This document shows, in pieces, positions 7,045 to 17,300 of a DNA stretch of 64,000 bases (positions are counted from its first letter, which is position 1; the number at the start of each line of letters is the position of its first letter). The notes under the pieces were generated by a model. The model ran no database searches. It was not told the origin of the DNA and saw only the letters and a program-made list of their open reading frames with translations. Position numbers and translations under genes: made by a program. Source of the stretch: Terrabacter tumescens (GTDB lineage Bacteria; Actinomycetota; Actinomycetes; Actinomycetales; Dermatophilaceae); NCBI RefSeq assembly GCF_014646815.1, contig NZ_BMNZ01000002.1:372001-436000 (forward strand), written 5' to 3'.

Positions 7045-9843
7045 TCAGGTCGAGACGGGTGCGCCGATCTCGACCTTCACGGTGGCGATCTGCCACGGGC
7101 GCAGCGGCAGCCGCGCGCGACCGTCCGCGACCTCGAGCTGGTCGCCCGCGTCGTCGGGCTCGATGGGCCGGCCGAAGCCGTCGACGGCGTGGCCTGCGGT
7201 CACCGGCACGGCGTCCGACCCGAACACGGCGACGGTCGGCTGGTCCGAGGTGTTGACGACCCGCACCTCGACAGCGGTTTCGGTGTCTGCGCGGCGCCGG
7301 AGCGACACGAGCTGGACGCCGGCGCCCAGCAGGGTCAGGCCCTCGACCGACGGCAGCGGCCCGCCCGCGGGACCGGCGCCGCCTGCCACGACGACGGGGT
7401 GGAGGTAGGCCTCGGTTGCCTCCGCCACCTCCGCCGCTGCCCACGAGCCCCGGTGCGGCATGACCGCGAGCGACAGGTGGCAGGGTCCGAGCGCCTGCGC
7501 CTCGGGGGTCGGCAGCTGGGGGCCGGCGGGCTCGCTGCGGTAGGGGTGCACGTTGCGGCTGAGATAGCCGATGGACCGCAGCACGGTCACGGCGATCTCG
7601 GTGCCGCCCTCGCCAGGGTCAGTGTCCACGACCTCGTACTCCACCGTGCGGCCGAGGAGGACCGCCACGCCTCCCGCGTCGACGAAGCGCTCGGCCGGGA
7701 AGGTCGGCAGCGGGTGCTCGCCCACCGGACCTGCCTCGGCGGTGCGGCCGCGCTCGACGACGGCGAGCTGGCCCTGGGCGTGCGACACCGTCGCCGGCTC
7801 GGCGGTCGGGACGTGTAGGCGCAGCCGGTGGTCGCGGGTGACGTTCTGCCAGTCGAGGCGGAGTCGGACGAAGGGCTCGCCGGCGCGCAGCTCGACGTGC
7901 ATCGCCACCGTGGTGGGTTCGGTCGAGTCAGACCGCCCGGCAAGGTCGCTCGTGACGGGCAGGTCGTAGCGGCGGTCGACGCGGAGGCTCCCGACCACTG
8001 GCCCCTCGCTGCCCAGGGGCGTCACCGCCACCTGGGTCGGCTCGCTGACGAGCACGTCGTGCGCCGGTGGTGCGGAGTTGTAGGAGTCGCCGGGGTCGCC
8101 TCCGTCGACGAGCCGGCCGACTCCGCACAGGGTGACGCCGTCCGCGGTGACCGTCAGGGTGCCGTCGGCGTCGACACGGACCTGGACGAGGCCGTTGTCG
8201 AGCATGCGCTCACCCTGTCGTATGTGGTGTTGCCCGATCGCGCCCTCCGGCCCAGTCGGCGTCAGCTCGGCCACGCGGATGGCCGTCCGGCCGAGGGCTG
8301 GGGTCGGGATGACCGCGGCCAGGCGGCGTCGCGGCTCGTCGGCGGTGACGACGTCCCAGACTGCGTCGGGCCCGGACTCGGCTGCAGCAGTGCGCAGCTG
8401 GGCCTCGGCGGCAATCGCGTCGAAGTCGGGATCGCCGTGGTCGGCCAGGTGGAACGTCAGGCGGTGCTCGCTGGGGTCGAGCTCGATGCGGCTGATCTGC
8501 AGGCCGAACAGCTCGCGGTCGTGCACGCGGTGCATGAGCCGCGGCAGGTCCGCTGAGGCGACCGTCTCTCGCGCCAGCTCGACCGGTGGACGCGACACCT
8601 CCTGCGCCGGTACCAGGCGGCCCCCGGGCAGCTCGAAGCCGACCGCATCCCACTGCTCCGGCACCGGGAGGGTCAGCTCGATGACGTCGTCCCGTTGCGC
8701 GGCAAGCGGATTCGCGACGACGACGGATCCAGCCGGGCTCAACGCCTGGGCCGAGGCCAGGGCGCTGTCGCGCACGGCCTGCGCCGCGTGCTCGCCCTCC
8801 TGGAGCCGGGCCAGCACCTGGACGGCGGTCTCGTCGACGCCGCAGCCGGTCACGGAGTCGTGGCACGAGGAGTCCACGACTCGCCGCCACGCCATCGCCA
8901 AATAGTGCGCCGGCAGCGACGGCAGGTGCAGCGCCGCGAAGGGCTCGGCGTAGCGGGTCAGCAGCCGCTCGGTGCGCGCCATGGCCTCCTTGAGCTGCCA
9001 CCTCACCGAGAGGACGCCGGGGAGGATGTTGGCGCGGGCGTGGCTGCGCAGCTCGCCGTCGACGACGCGCAAGGCCTCGCTCGGGTGTCGCGGCTCGGCG
9101 AGGTAGTCGGTCAGCGTCGCGACCCGGACGCGTGGGCCGTCCGGGTCGCTGTCGACCTCCGCGACCTCGGTCATCAGGGACGGGAGCGGGGCGGCGTGGT
9201 CGGTGCCGTACATCGCGAGGAAGTCCCCGGCATACCAGTGCGACTGGGTGGCGAGGCGGGCAGCGAGCCGTTCGGAGGCTGCTCCGCTGCCGAAGACGTC
9301 GGCGGCGTTGCCGTAGCTGTTGGCGAGGAACTCGGTGCGGATGCCGGTGCCGTCGGGGGAGCGCCACCAGAACTCGTGGCTGTCGACCTCGGCCGGGACG
9401 CCGCGGTAGACGACGGCCTGCTCGATGCCGACGTGCCGGAGCAGCTGCGGCATCTGCGCGCAGTGGCCGAACATGTCGGGGAGGTAGCCGATCGGCATGA
9501 CCGGCCCGAGACGCGAGGCGTCGGCCCAGCCGATCTCGAGGTTGCGGATCATCGTCTCGCCCGAGCACAGGAACTCGTCCATGAGGACGCGCCACGGCCC
9601 GATCGCGAGCTGGCCGCGGGCGACGAGGGCGCGCACGGCCTCGGTCTGCTCGGGCCGCACCTCGAGGTAGTCGTCGACCGCCGCCATCTGGCCGTCCATA
9701 GTGAAACGGAAGTCCGGCTCGCGCTCGGCCCGGGCCACGACATCGTCCATGAGGTCGACGAGCCGCAGACGGAAGCGTTGGAACGGCTCGTACCACTCAC
9801 GGTCCCAGTGCGTGTGAGGGACGAGCCACACCGTTGCGGTCAT
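7045..9843 (-). CDS. GH38 alpha-mannosidase
   Basis: The 932-residue protein opens with the GH38 zinc motif HTHWDREWY at residues 10-18. The nucleophile region YLPDMFGHCAQMPQLL follows near 118, and the helical bundle and large beta-sandwich C-terminal domain fill the rest. Length matches bacterial GH38 enzymes, which hydrolyse alpha-mannosidic bonds. There is no signal peptide, so it should act on glycans already imported. It lies tail to tail with the importer operon (141 bases between stops). The pairing of importer, PHP hydrolase and GH38 suggests a mannoside utilisation locus, possibly for host or fungal glycans; that link is inference from position. Confidence 0.88.
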   Translation of the reverse strand: MTATVWLVPHTHWDREWYEPFQRFRLRLVDLMDDVVARAEREPDFRFTMDGQMAAVDDYLEVRPEQTEAVRALVARGQLAIGPWRVLMDEFLCSGETMIRNLEIGWADASRLGPVMPIGYLPDMFGHCAQMPQLLRHVGIEQAVVYRGVPAEVDSHEFWWRSPDGTGIRTEFLANSYGNAADVFGSGAASERLAARLATQSHWYAGDFLAMYGTDHAAPLPSLMTEVAEVDSDPDGPRVRVATLTDYLAEPRHPSEALRVVDGELRSHARANILPGVLSVRWQLKEAMARTERLLTRYAEPFAALHLPSLPAHYLAMAWRRVVDSSCHDSVTGCGVDETAVQVLARLQEGEHAAQAVRDSALASAQALSPAGSVVVANPLAAQRDDVIELTLPVPEQWDAVGFELPGGRLVPAQEVSRPPVELARETVASADLPRLMHRVHDRELFGLQISRIELDPSEHRLTFHLADHGDPDFDAIAAEAQLRTAAAESGPDAVWDVVTADEPRRRLAAVIPTPALGRTAIRVAELTPTGPEGAIGQHHIRQGERMLDNGLVQVRVDADGTLTVTADGVTLCGVGRLVDGGDPGDSYNSAPPAHDVLVSEPTQVAVTPLGSEGPVVGSLRVDRRYDLPVTSDLAGRSDSTEPTTVAMHVELRAGEPFVRLRLDWQNVTRDHRLRLHVPTAEPATVSHAQGQLAVVERGRTAEAGPVGEHPLPTFPAERFVDAGGVAVLLGRTVEYEVVDTDPGEGGTEIAVTVLRSIGYLSRNVHPYRSEPAGPQLPTPEAQALGPCHLSLAVMPHRGSWAAAEVAEATEAYLHPVVVAGGAGPAGGPLPSVEGLTLLGAGVQLVSLRRRADTETAVEVRVVNTSDQPTVAVFGSDAVPVTAGHAVDGFGRPIEPDDAGDQLEVADGRARLPLRPWQIATVKVEIGAPVST

Positions 9844-9910
9844 GGCTCACGATCATGTCAGCCGCAGTGCCCGTCGTCGTGGCGAGCGAGGGCCCGATCC
9901 GGAGCGGGTT

Positions 9911-9956
9911 CCGGAGCTCAGGTCGGGCTCGGGTCAGCGCCCGTGCTGAGCTCCGG
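9911..9956 (-). terminator. Inverted repeat after the tautomerase gene
   Basis: An exact 11-base inverted repeat (CCGGAGCTCAG at 9911-9921 and its complement at 9946-9956) with a 24-base loop directly abuts the tautomerase stop. It is probably a transcription terminator for the minus strand. The loop is long and no U-tract follows, as is usual in high-GC actinobacteria. Confidence 0.5.
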
Positions 9957-10346
9957 TCAGAGGTCGCCCTCGAGGAACTGGGCGCGACCGAGCCCGAACG
10001 ACCAGTCGGCGGGGGTGTTCTCGACGACGGAGATGACGAGGTCGGTCGGCGCGAGGCCACAGCGTGCCGCGAGCTGCTCGGCCAGCGCGGCGTAGACGGC
10101 CTTCTTCTGCTGCTCGTCGCGTCCCTGCTGGGTGATCTGGATGACGACGACGTCGTCGGTGCGCTCGAAGCCGAGCCCGGTGTCGAGGGCGATGATGCGG
10201 CCGGGACGGTGCTCGTGGATGACCTGGTAGCGGTCGCGCTCCGGCGCCGCGAAGTGCTCGACGAGGACGTCCTGGACGGTGTCGGCGAGGCGGCGGAGGT
10301 CGTCGTCGGACCGTCCTTCGATGACGTCGATGCGAACGAGAGGCAT
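9957..10346 (-). CDS. Tautomerase superfamily protein, malonate-semialdehyde-decarboxylase-like
   Basis: The 129-residue protein starts MPLVRIDV, leaving the catalytic amino-terminal proline after Met removal. The length (about twice a 4-oxalocrotonate tautomerase subunit) and the features YQVIHEH, DTGLGFERTDDVV and ADWSFGLGRAQFL match the MSAD-like branch. The start at 10346 was chosen because AGGAG lies 8 bases upstream and because it exposes Pro2; the frame runs further upstream without coding character. It is a small cytoplasmic enzyme for tautomerisation or decarboxylation of keto acids. The physiological substrate is unknown and no catabolic partner lies next to it. Confidence 0.85.
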   Translation of the reverse strand: MPLVRIDVIEGRSDDDLRRLADTVQDVLVEHFAAPERDRYQVIHEHRPGRIIALDTGLGFERTDDVVVIQITQQGRDEQQKKAVYAALAEQLAARCGLAPTDLVISVVENTPADWSFGLGRAQFLEGDL

Positions 10347-10514
10347 GGCAGCTCCTGGGTTGGTGGCGCGCGTGGTGGGCACGTGGAGGTCGGAACACCT
10401 TCGTACCCGACGGTCCTGCGAGCGGCTCCCGGCGTCCAGTCCCAGCGCCGAAGGGAGTGGCCAGTCCTGGCGTCCCGTCCCAGAGCCTGACCCCGGCGCC
10501 CGAGGGGCAGCGCG

Positions 10515-10546
10515 AAGCCCCCGCCCGAGTGGGCGGGTGCGGGGCT
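10515..10546 (-). terminator. Hairpin downstream of the HNH gene
   Basis: AGCCCC and GGGGCT flank a second GC-rich arm pair (CGCCC/GGGCG) with a small bulge, 7 bases after the HNH stop. It is likely the terminator of that minus-strand gene. Confidence 0.45.
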
Positions 10547-10552
10547 CGCCGG

Positions 10553-12274
10553 TCAGGTGTGCCAGGTGACGCCGAGAGGCGTGACCGTGGCCGTGAGCTC
10601 GCGGTCGTGGACCTCGGTGTGGTGCTTGGGGCACAACAGCGCCGCGTTGAGCAGGGAGGTGCGACCGCCGTGTCGCCAGTGGACCACGTGGTGGGCGTCG
10701 CACCAGCCGGCGGGCACCGTGCAGCCGGTCCAGCTGCAGCCCTTGTCGCGCGCGCCGAGGGCGAGCCGCTGGCCCCGGGTGAAGAGGCGCCGACGGCGGC
10801 CGACGTCGAGCGGCTCACCGTCGCTCCCCAGCACCATCGGGATGATCTCGGCGTCGCAGGCCATCCGGCGCACGACCGCCGGCGACAGCACGTCGCCCGT
10901 CAGCGTGGTGCAGCTCCCGTTGCCAGAGCCCTTCCCGGCGGAACGCTTGCGCCGGAACGCTTCGGGGATGTCGCCGTTCACGTCCGCGAGGAGGTCATCG
11001 AGTTCGATGAGGACGACGATCTTGGCCTTGTCGGTCGTGGCCACGCCGGCGGCAGAGGCGACTCCGCGCTGGACCATCTCGAGCAGTGCGTCCATGCGGC
11101 GCCGGGCCGGCGTGCGCTCGTCCGGAGCGATGGTGCGGCCCCTGTCGTCCTTCTCGGGACGCGGGATCGACAGTGGGTCGATGGCTGACTTGAGGATGGC
11201 GGCGCCCTCGGGGTCGAGCACCCCTCGAAGCCCGACCATCCCGGTGGCGTTGGGCTGGGTGAACCACAGCCCGCGTGCGTCGCGCCGGCCTCGGTCGAGG
11301 GCGTCCTCGTCGCGGGGCGGTCGCACCTGCTCGGTGTGGTGGCGCACGAGCCGGCTCAGCTCCTCGGGCCGCAGCTGCCGGGCCTGGTCGGTGAGGTCGT
11401 CGATGGCGGTGCGCAGGTCGTCCACGTCGGCGACCGGCGAGGTGCGCGTGTCGAAGTCGACGATCTGCGCGGCGTTCGCGACGGCGACCTGCTGGGTCGT
11501 GACGAGCAGCCGCAGCCGGGACCAGCGCGGGTCGGCGAGCGCGGTGCCGACGGCCACGAGGGACTTGGCCTGACCGGCTGTCAGCGAGGCGTCGTGGCTG
11601 CGCAGCCAGTCGGCGCGTGAGAGCCCGTCAGGTGCCTCGACGCCCCGGGCGACGAGTTCGGAGACGACGGTGACGAGCATGACCTCGTGGTTGCGGCGCT
11701 GGCGCGCGATGAGCTCGGCGGCCGCGGTGAGGTCGGCGCTCGCGTGCCGGTCGAGGGCATAGCCGACCAGCGCGTCCAGGGCGACCGCGTCGACCCGGTC
11801 ACTCTGTCCGCACGCACCGCCGTGGACGTCACCGCAGGCGCCGACGCGTGAGCCGTCCACGTCGTCTGAACCGTGTGCGGCGTCGTGTGCGGCGTGGGCC
11901 TCCGCCTGCTCCTCGACGGCCTCGATCCAGGCGGGGTCGTCGATCATCTCGCGCCACTCCGCCTCGGTGAGCGGCCGCATGGTGTCGGGGTCGAGCGCCT
12001 CGAGCCTCTCGAGGCTCTCGACCGACCACCCCGCCCACGGACCGTGCGCCGCAGTGACCGGACGCGACTCGGGCGCGACGCGACGGGCACGCCCGCGACC
12101 CTTCCCCGCGCCTGCCCCGGCCGTGGCGCAGGACTCGTCCGCTGACGACGCCGAGGACCCGGTGAAGCGCTCCCAGAAGTCGCGCGCAGACGTGCCGCCG
12201 GTGGTGCGCTGTCGCGCCTCCAGGTCGGCGAGCCGGCTCCTCAGGAGCTCGAGCACGTCTGCGTCCTCTGCCAT
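10553..12274 (-). CDS. DUF222 domain protein with C-terminal HNH nuclease motif
   Basis: The 573-residue protein belongs to the abundant actinobacterial DUF222/HNH group (13E12-repeat family). A long helical DUF222 region covers about residues 130-420 (including HASADLTAAAELIARQRR and SRADWLRSHDASL). The HNH site at the end has CSWTGC, then CDAHHVVHWRHGG, then LCPKHHTEVHD, giving the paired cysteines and histidines of the beta-beta-alpha metal fold. The first 110 residues are acidic and low-complexity. These genes occur in many copies per genome in this phylum; the role is not established. It lies beside the Wadjet operon but points the same way as it, with an unrelated gene between. Confidence 0.85.
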   Translation of the reverse strand: MAEDADVLELLRSRLADLEARQRTTGGTSARDFWERFTGSSASSADESCATAGAGAGKGRGRARRVAPESRPVTAAHGPWAGWSVESLERLEALDPDTMRPLTEAEWREMIDDPAWIEAVEEQAEAHAAHDAAHGSDDVDGSRVGACGDVHGGACGQSDRVDAVALDALVGYALDRHASADLTAAAELIARQRRNHEVMLVTVVSELVARGVEAPDGLSRADWLRSHDASLTAGQAKSLVAVGTALADPRWSRLRLLVTTQQVAVANAAQIVDFDTRTSPVADVDDLRTAIDDLTDQARQLRPEELSRLVRHHTEQVRPPRDEDALDRGRRDARGLWFTQPNATGMVGLRGVLDPEGAAILKSAIDPLSIPRPEKDDRGRTIAPDERTPARRRMDALLEMVQRGVASAAGVATTDKAKIVVLIELDDLLADVNGDIPEAFRRKRSAGKGSGNGSCTTLTGDVLSPAVVRRMACDAEIIPMVLGSDGEPLDVGRRRRLFTRGQRLALGARDKGCSWTGCTVPAGWCDAHHVVHWRHGGRTSLLNAALLCPKHHTEVHDRELTATVTPLGVTWHT

Positions 12275-12425
12275 GCAACGACACTACGGGCGACCACCGA
12301 CAGTCCCTTGATGCAGCGTTCGTAGGGCACTCCGGTGCAGAGGAGGTGCCCTGTGGAGAACGGTCACGGCGCCAACCCGAGGTCCGCTTGTCTGGCACCA
12401 CCGACCGACGACGGGAGATGACGGC

Positions 12426-13025
12426 ATGGGATTCAGCACGAGGTTCTTGGGACGACTCGACATCGAGCCACCCCTCAACCCGTCCGAGGTCGCGTGGCTC
12501 ACGGCCTACGCCGAGCTCGACCGGCGACATTTCACGGACCCGTACGAGGTGCCGGTGAACCCGCGTGCCTTTCGCCTCGAGCAGGAGCGGCAGCGTGCCG
12601 AAGAGTTCCGGCAACCACCGGCCCGCTCCGGCACGTCGGGTCGCCGGGCAGTGACGAGAGATGCCTTCACGACCCTCACCCCGGGCGACGGCACGCCCTA
12701 TCCACACCTCGACTGGATCCCCTGCCGGTCCGGGTGCTGCCTGATCTGGGACAGCGCGACGGAGAAGTCCCGCATGGCCGAGGCCTGGTTGACGTTCCTC
12801 ATCGACCACTTCCTGCGTCCCGGCGCCATGGCCAGGCACAGCGCGAAGCCGGACTTCGCTGAGTTCACCTTCGACCACGTCCTCAACGGCGTCATCGCTG
12901 CGGAGCGCGACGACACGCGAGAGCTGTGGCTCATCCGCTGCCGAGACAACGAGATCTCGACGCAGCAGCTCGTCCCGCCGGACGTCATGCCGTGGGACGT
13001 CGTGCCGTGGGACCTTCAGCCGTGA
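12426..13025 (+). CDS. Protein of unknown function
   Basis: The 199-residue protein is not recognised. It begins at an ATG preceded by GGGAGATGACGGC. It has a basic, unstructured stretch around residues 45-75, then a compact domain: PHLDWIPCRSGCCLIWD near 95, AEAWLTFLIDHFLRP near 115, FTFDHVLNGVIAAERDD near 145, LWLIRCRDNEI near 165. The double cysteine pattern (C-x-x-x-C-C) is notable. The tail contains a short repeat (MPWDVVPWD), and the stop codon lies in the first unit of a CGTGAGC tandem array. It is transcribed towards the Wadjet jetD stop. No signal peptide or membrane segment is visible. Confidence 0.6.
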   Translation: MGFSTRFLGRLDIEPPLNPSEVAWLTAYAELDRRHFTDPYEVPVNPRAFRLEQERQRAEEFRQPPARSGTSGRRAVTRDAFTTLTPGDGTPYPHLDWIPCRSGCCLIWDSATEKSRMAEAWLTFLIDHFLRPGAMARHSAKPDFAEFTFDHVLNGVIAAERDDTRELWLIRCRDNEISTQQLVPPDVMPWDVVPWDLQP

Positions 13026-13069
13026 GCCGTGAGCCGTGAGCCGTGAGCCGTGAGCCGTGAGACGTGAGC
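13021..13069. repeat. Tandem heptamer CGTGAGC, seven units
   Basis: Seven consecutive copies of CGTGAGC, the sixth with one change (A for C at its end), then a partial degenerate unit. The first unit contains the TGA stop of the unknown protein gene at 12426-13025. The array fills the gap between two convergent genes and probably arose by slippage; copy number may vary between strains. Confidence 0.9.
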
Positions 13070-13117
13070 CGAGCCGTCGCCTCGAGTCGGGCGCTTGGTC
13101 GACACGCGGCAACGCTG

Positions 13118-14338
13118 TCAGGCCCACAGCCCGTCGACGGCGGCGACGACCCGGTCGAAGGCGACGCGCTCCTGCTCGAGCCGGACCGAGGTGCCGAGCT
13201 CGTGGTCGCGCAGCGTGCGGTAGGTCTCCGCCTCGCCCGGCGTGAGCCGCTCGAGCTCGGCGCGTGACGGGCTCGTGTCCGTCGTCCACTGGCTCTCGTG
13301 CGCGGTGAGGGTCTCGAGATCCATCAGGACGCTCCGCACGTGCGGCAGCAGGCTGCGAAGCCGATCGAGGATGACAAACCCGTGCGTGTCGAGGTCACCC
13401 CAGTAGACGATGTCGCAGTCCCGCAGCCAGGGGAGGCGCCCGAGCCGCAGCACGTCGAAGCCCGCCCCGAAGAAGGCGACGGCGTCAGTCGCCGGCGGCA
13501 GCGCCAAGTAGGTGATCTCGTTCTCAACGACGAGGACCCGTCGCGCCGCCGGCTCGAGCCGTGCCAGCTCGTCGACCCGCACGACGGCGTCGGTGAATCC
13601 GCCCACGATCGGAGCGCCGTCGAGCGACCGCACGCGCGTCATGGGCGGTTTGTCGCTGAAGCCGTATCGTCGTGCGAAGTCCTTTCCCGCAGAACGGGTC
13701 TCGTCGGCGACGCCGGGCGCCAGCGCGTCGAGCAGCTCTGCCAGCAGTGCCCGATGGCTCTCGATGAACTTCGTGTCGACGCGGGGCACGTCGATCTCGC
13801 GGAGGTATGCCGCGGTCCCCACCTTGTCGCGCAGCCACAGCGCCGTCGCTGTCACCTCGCGCCAGCGGTCTGCGTGCGCCAGGACGCGCAGGGGATGCTC
13901 AGCCACCCAGGTGGCGATGGACGGGTCGGCAACGCGCGACACGGCATACGCGCTCGTGAAGGCAGCGACGTCCGAGGTCACGTGGAGCAGGCGCCACGCC
14001 TGCTCCGGCTCGTCGACCCAGACGGCGACGGGCACGGCGTTGGCGCCAACGAGGCGCCCGCCGACGGTGCGCGTCTCGAGGCGGAAGGCCGCCCGTCGCT
14101 CCGGGCCGGCATCGCGGTGGAGCTGCGTGGCCCAGTCCTGCACGGCTCCGAAGTCGGTCGCCATCTCGCGCGAGGTCGGTGCCCTGAGCGGGACCCGGAT
14201 CGGCTCCCAGCCCTCACCACCGACGAGGACCGAGAGCAGCTCTCCGCGGTCCCATCGTCGGCGCAGCGCCACGCGGACGTCGGCGACGGTCGACCAGCGT
14301 CGTGCCGCTGGCCCACTGCGTGCGGAGGCTGCCGTCAT
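13118..14338 (-). CDS. jetD: Wadjet JetD, DUF3322/DUF2220 Toprim-like nuclease subunit
   Basis: The 406-residue protein has an N-terminal DUF3322 region (about 15-190) and a C-terminal DUF2220 region with Toprim-like acidic residues: VVENEITYLALP near 275 and IVYWGDLDTHGFVIL near 310. JetD is known as the topoisomerase-VI-like nuclease that cuts closed circular DNA after the JetABC motor has extruded it. The ATG at 14338 was chosen because it overlaps the jetC stop in ATGA; the frame continues upstream but only inside jetC. It is the last gene of the operon. All the acidic positions expected of the catalytic centre appear present, so the nuclease should be active. Confidence 0.92.
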   Translation of the reverse strand: MTAASARSGPAARRWSTVADVRVALRRRWDRGELLSVLVGGEGWEPIRVPLRAPTSREMATDFGAVQDWATQLHRDAGPERRAAFRLETRTVGGRLVGANAVPVAVWVDEPEQAWRLLHVTSDVAAFTSAYAVSRVADPSIATWVAEHPLRVLAHADRWREVTATALWLRDKVGTAAYLREIDVPRVDTKFIESHRALLAELLDALAPGVADETRSAGKDFARRYGFSDKPPMTRVRSLDGAPIVGGFTDAVVRVDELARLEPAARRVLVVENEITYLALPPATDAVAFFGAGFDVLRLGRLPWLRDCDIVYWGDLDTHGFVILDRLRSLLPHVRSVLMDLETLTAHESQWTTDTSPSRAELERLTPGEAETYRTLRDHELGTSVRLEQERVAFDRVVAAVDGLWA

Positions 14339-17300
14339 GGCGCATCGACCCCCCGGCGGAGCAGCGCCGCGCCCGCTCGCTGCTGCTGGTACTCCTCGAT
14401 CGTCAGGTTGTGCAGCCGCGACGAGCGTCCGCTCGGGTTGTCGACGAAGCCGACGCGTTGCACGAAAGGCTCGATCGTGTGGACCTTCTGCAGCGGCGTC
14501 ACGACGAGCAGCTGGAGCCCGAGCCGGGCGAAGAGCCTCAGCGCGAAGCGGGTCGACTCGTCGGACCCCCGCCCGAAGGCCTCGTCGATGACGGCGAACC
14601 GGAAGGTGCGCGCCGACCCGCCGGGCGAGTCGAGCCGGAACTGGTAGGCGAGCGAGGCAGCGAGGATGGTGTAGGCGAGCTTCTCCTTCTGCCCGCCCGA
14701 CTTGCCGTCGGAGTCGGCGTAGGTCTCGTGCTCCTGGTCGGTCTCGCGCCACCGCTCGGAGGCGTTGAAGACGAACCAGTTGCGCACGTCGGTGACGCGC
14801 AGGGTCCACTGCCGGTCGTGCTCGGTCATCCCCTCGCGGCCCTTGAACCGGGCGATGAGGGCTCGGACCTGCTCGAACTTGTCCTCGGAGTAGAGGTCGT
14901 CGTCGCCGCCGAGCAGCGCACCCTCGGTGCAGGTGCGCAGCTGGGTGCGGAACTCGCGGATCTCGGTCATCGGGGTCGGCACCGCGTCGAGGCGGATGAA
15001 ACGGCCCGGGTTGTAGTCGATGTCGCGGAGCGAGGTGTTGATCGTCGTGATGCGCTCGGTGATCTGCCCGGCCTGCTGCGTCAGGCGGGTCTGGAAGCCG
15101 GCGATCTCGCGGATGGTGTTCTGGTTGAGGAAGCGCTTGAAGTCGGCTTCGAAGCGAGGCAGGTCGTCACGGGCGACGCGGTCGCGGAACTCGCGGTACT
15201 CGGCTGCCGCCTCGATGCTCGCATCGAGGTCGGTGGTCTCGGCCGGGTGGTCGCGACGGAAGGCGTCCATGGCGCGCTCGGTGCGTGAGGTGGTCAGGCG
15301 TAGCCGGTTGGAGACCGCTTCGCTGCGGGTGATCAGCTCGCCGCGCAGGGACTCGACAACCTCGTGCACGGCGTCGAGTCGCTCGACCCTCCGGGCCCGC
15401 AGGGCAGAGGCCGCGCCCTCGACCGCCGGCAGCTCCTCGGCGCTGACCTGCTCGAGGACCTGCGTGCTGCGCCCGCGCTGGGCCTCGAGCTCGCGCCGGC
15501 GCCCCTCGAGGGCCCCGATGGCGCGGTCGTGCTCGCTGCGCCGGTGCTCGGCCGCGGCCAGCTCGGAGTCGATGAGCTGCAGCCTGCCGTCGATCTCTGC
15601 CAGCTCGCGCGAGGCCTCGATGAGCTGCGCCAGCTCGCGCTCGACCTGCTCGAGGGCGAGGGCCGAGGCCCACCAGTCGACGTCGCGGACGTCGTCGACG
15701 ACGAGCGCCCGGGTCAGGGCGTCCCGGCGGTAGGTCAGGTCTCGCAGGGCGGCGTCGGTGTGGCGGATCGCGTCGTCGACGGCGCGCAGCTGGTCCTGCA
15801 CCCGGGTGCCGCGCGCGAGGAGGGCGTCCTGCTTGGCCTTGTTGTCCCAGCCGAGGACGTAGCCGGACCGGTCGTCGACGGCTCGACGGTCGTCCTTCTC
15901 GTGGCGGTCGCCCGCCTTGACCTGGCCGCGCACCGTCACCGCGCGGCTCGCGCGTCGCAGGTCCTCGGTGCTCTCGACGCACTCGTGCGCGGCGCGTGCG
16001 CCGAGCTCGGCAGCGAGCCACGCCGCATACGGGCCCTGCTTGAGGTCGAGCTTCGCGGCGAGCGTGCCGCGGACCGGGTCGCTGGGCTGGTGGCGGTCGC
16101 CGAGGCGGACGCGGTGGTAGACGAGGCGGGTGCCGAGGTGGTGGCTGTCGACCCAGCCGGCGACCCGGGCGTAGTCGTCGTCGGCGACGATGAGGGACAG
16201 GGCGAAGCCGCGCAGCACGCGCTCGGCCGCGCCTCGCCAGCGCTCCTCCTCGGGCCGGATGTCGACGAGCTCGCCGACGAACGGGACGCGGCCCTCGTCG
16301 ACACCGGCCTCGCGGCAGAGGCGGTCGCGCAGCGCCAGCAGGTCCCGCGGGATGCTCGACCGGCGCTCGCGGAGGCTGACCAGCTCGTCGCGGATCTCGT
16401 CGGACTCGGCGCGCAACCGGTGCTGCTGCACGGCGTGCGCGGTGCGTTCGGCGTCGAGCCTCGCCCTCTCGTCGTCGACGGTCGCGTGGGCGGCCAATGC
16501 CTCGCCACGCACGCGGGCGAACTCCTCGGGCGCGGCCAGGGGCTCGAGCCCGGCTGCGCGGAGGTCGTCGTCCCACTCGCGGTGACGTCGGCGACGAGCG
16601 TCCCGGTCGGAGGTATGCCGTGTCCGGGCCTCCTCGAGGGCCCCGACCCTGCCGCCGGCGTGACCGGCTCGGGCGTCGCGCAGGCCCTGCTGCTCCTGCC
16701 GTAGCGACTCGATGGCCGTCAGGGCCCGCTCGTGGGCCTGCCGCTCGGTCGTGAGGTCGGCGTCGTTGCCGGCCAGCTCGGTCGCGAGCAGCTCGAGCGT
16801 GACGGTCGCCGCGGCATACCTCAGCGCCTGTTGGGCGCTCGTGGCCTCGTCGAGCTCGGCGCGCAGGCGGTCGACCTCGTCGAGGCCGGCGACGATCGGG
16901 GTGAGGGTCTCGAGCTGGGTGCGCGCCTTGGTCACGGCGTCGTGGGCGGCCGTGAGGTCCTCGAAGTGGTCGATGAGCTTGCGCACGTCGGCGGCGGCAT
17001 CGAACGGCTCGAGCATGTGGGCGCGCACGAAGTCGGTGAGGTTGCCGACGGACTTCATCGACACGGTCTGGTGGAAGAGCTCCATCGCCTGGCTGGACGG
17101 GATGCCGAGGGCTCGGCGGTAAGCACGCTCGTAGTCGGTGAACGTCGTGTGCGGCGTGATGCCCGACGAGCGGAGGCGCTTCTTCAGGGCCGTGATGTCG
17201 GAGCCGAAGTCGCTGAGGTCGGCGGCGACCCCGAGCTCGCGGTCGGCCACGACGTAGAAGCGGTGGGGCTGGCCCGCGTGGTCGTCGGGGCTCCAGAAGA

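Noticed and set aside
13021-13069. Possible CRISPR array
   Set aside because: Units are 7 bases with no spacers, so it is a simple tandem repeat.
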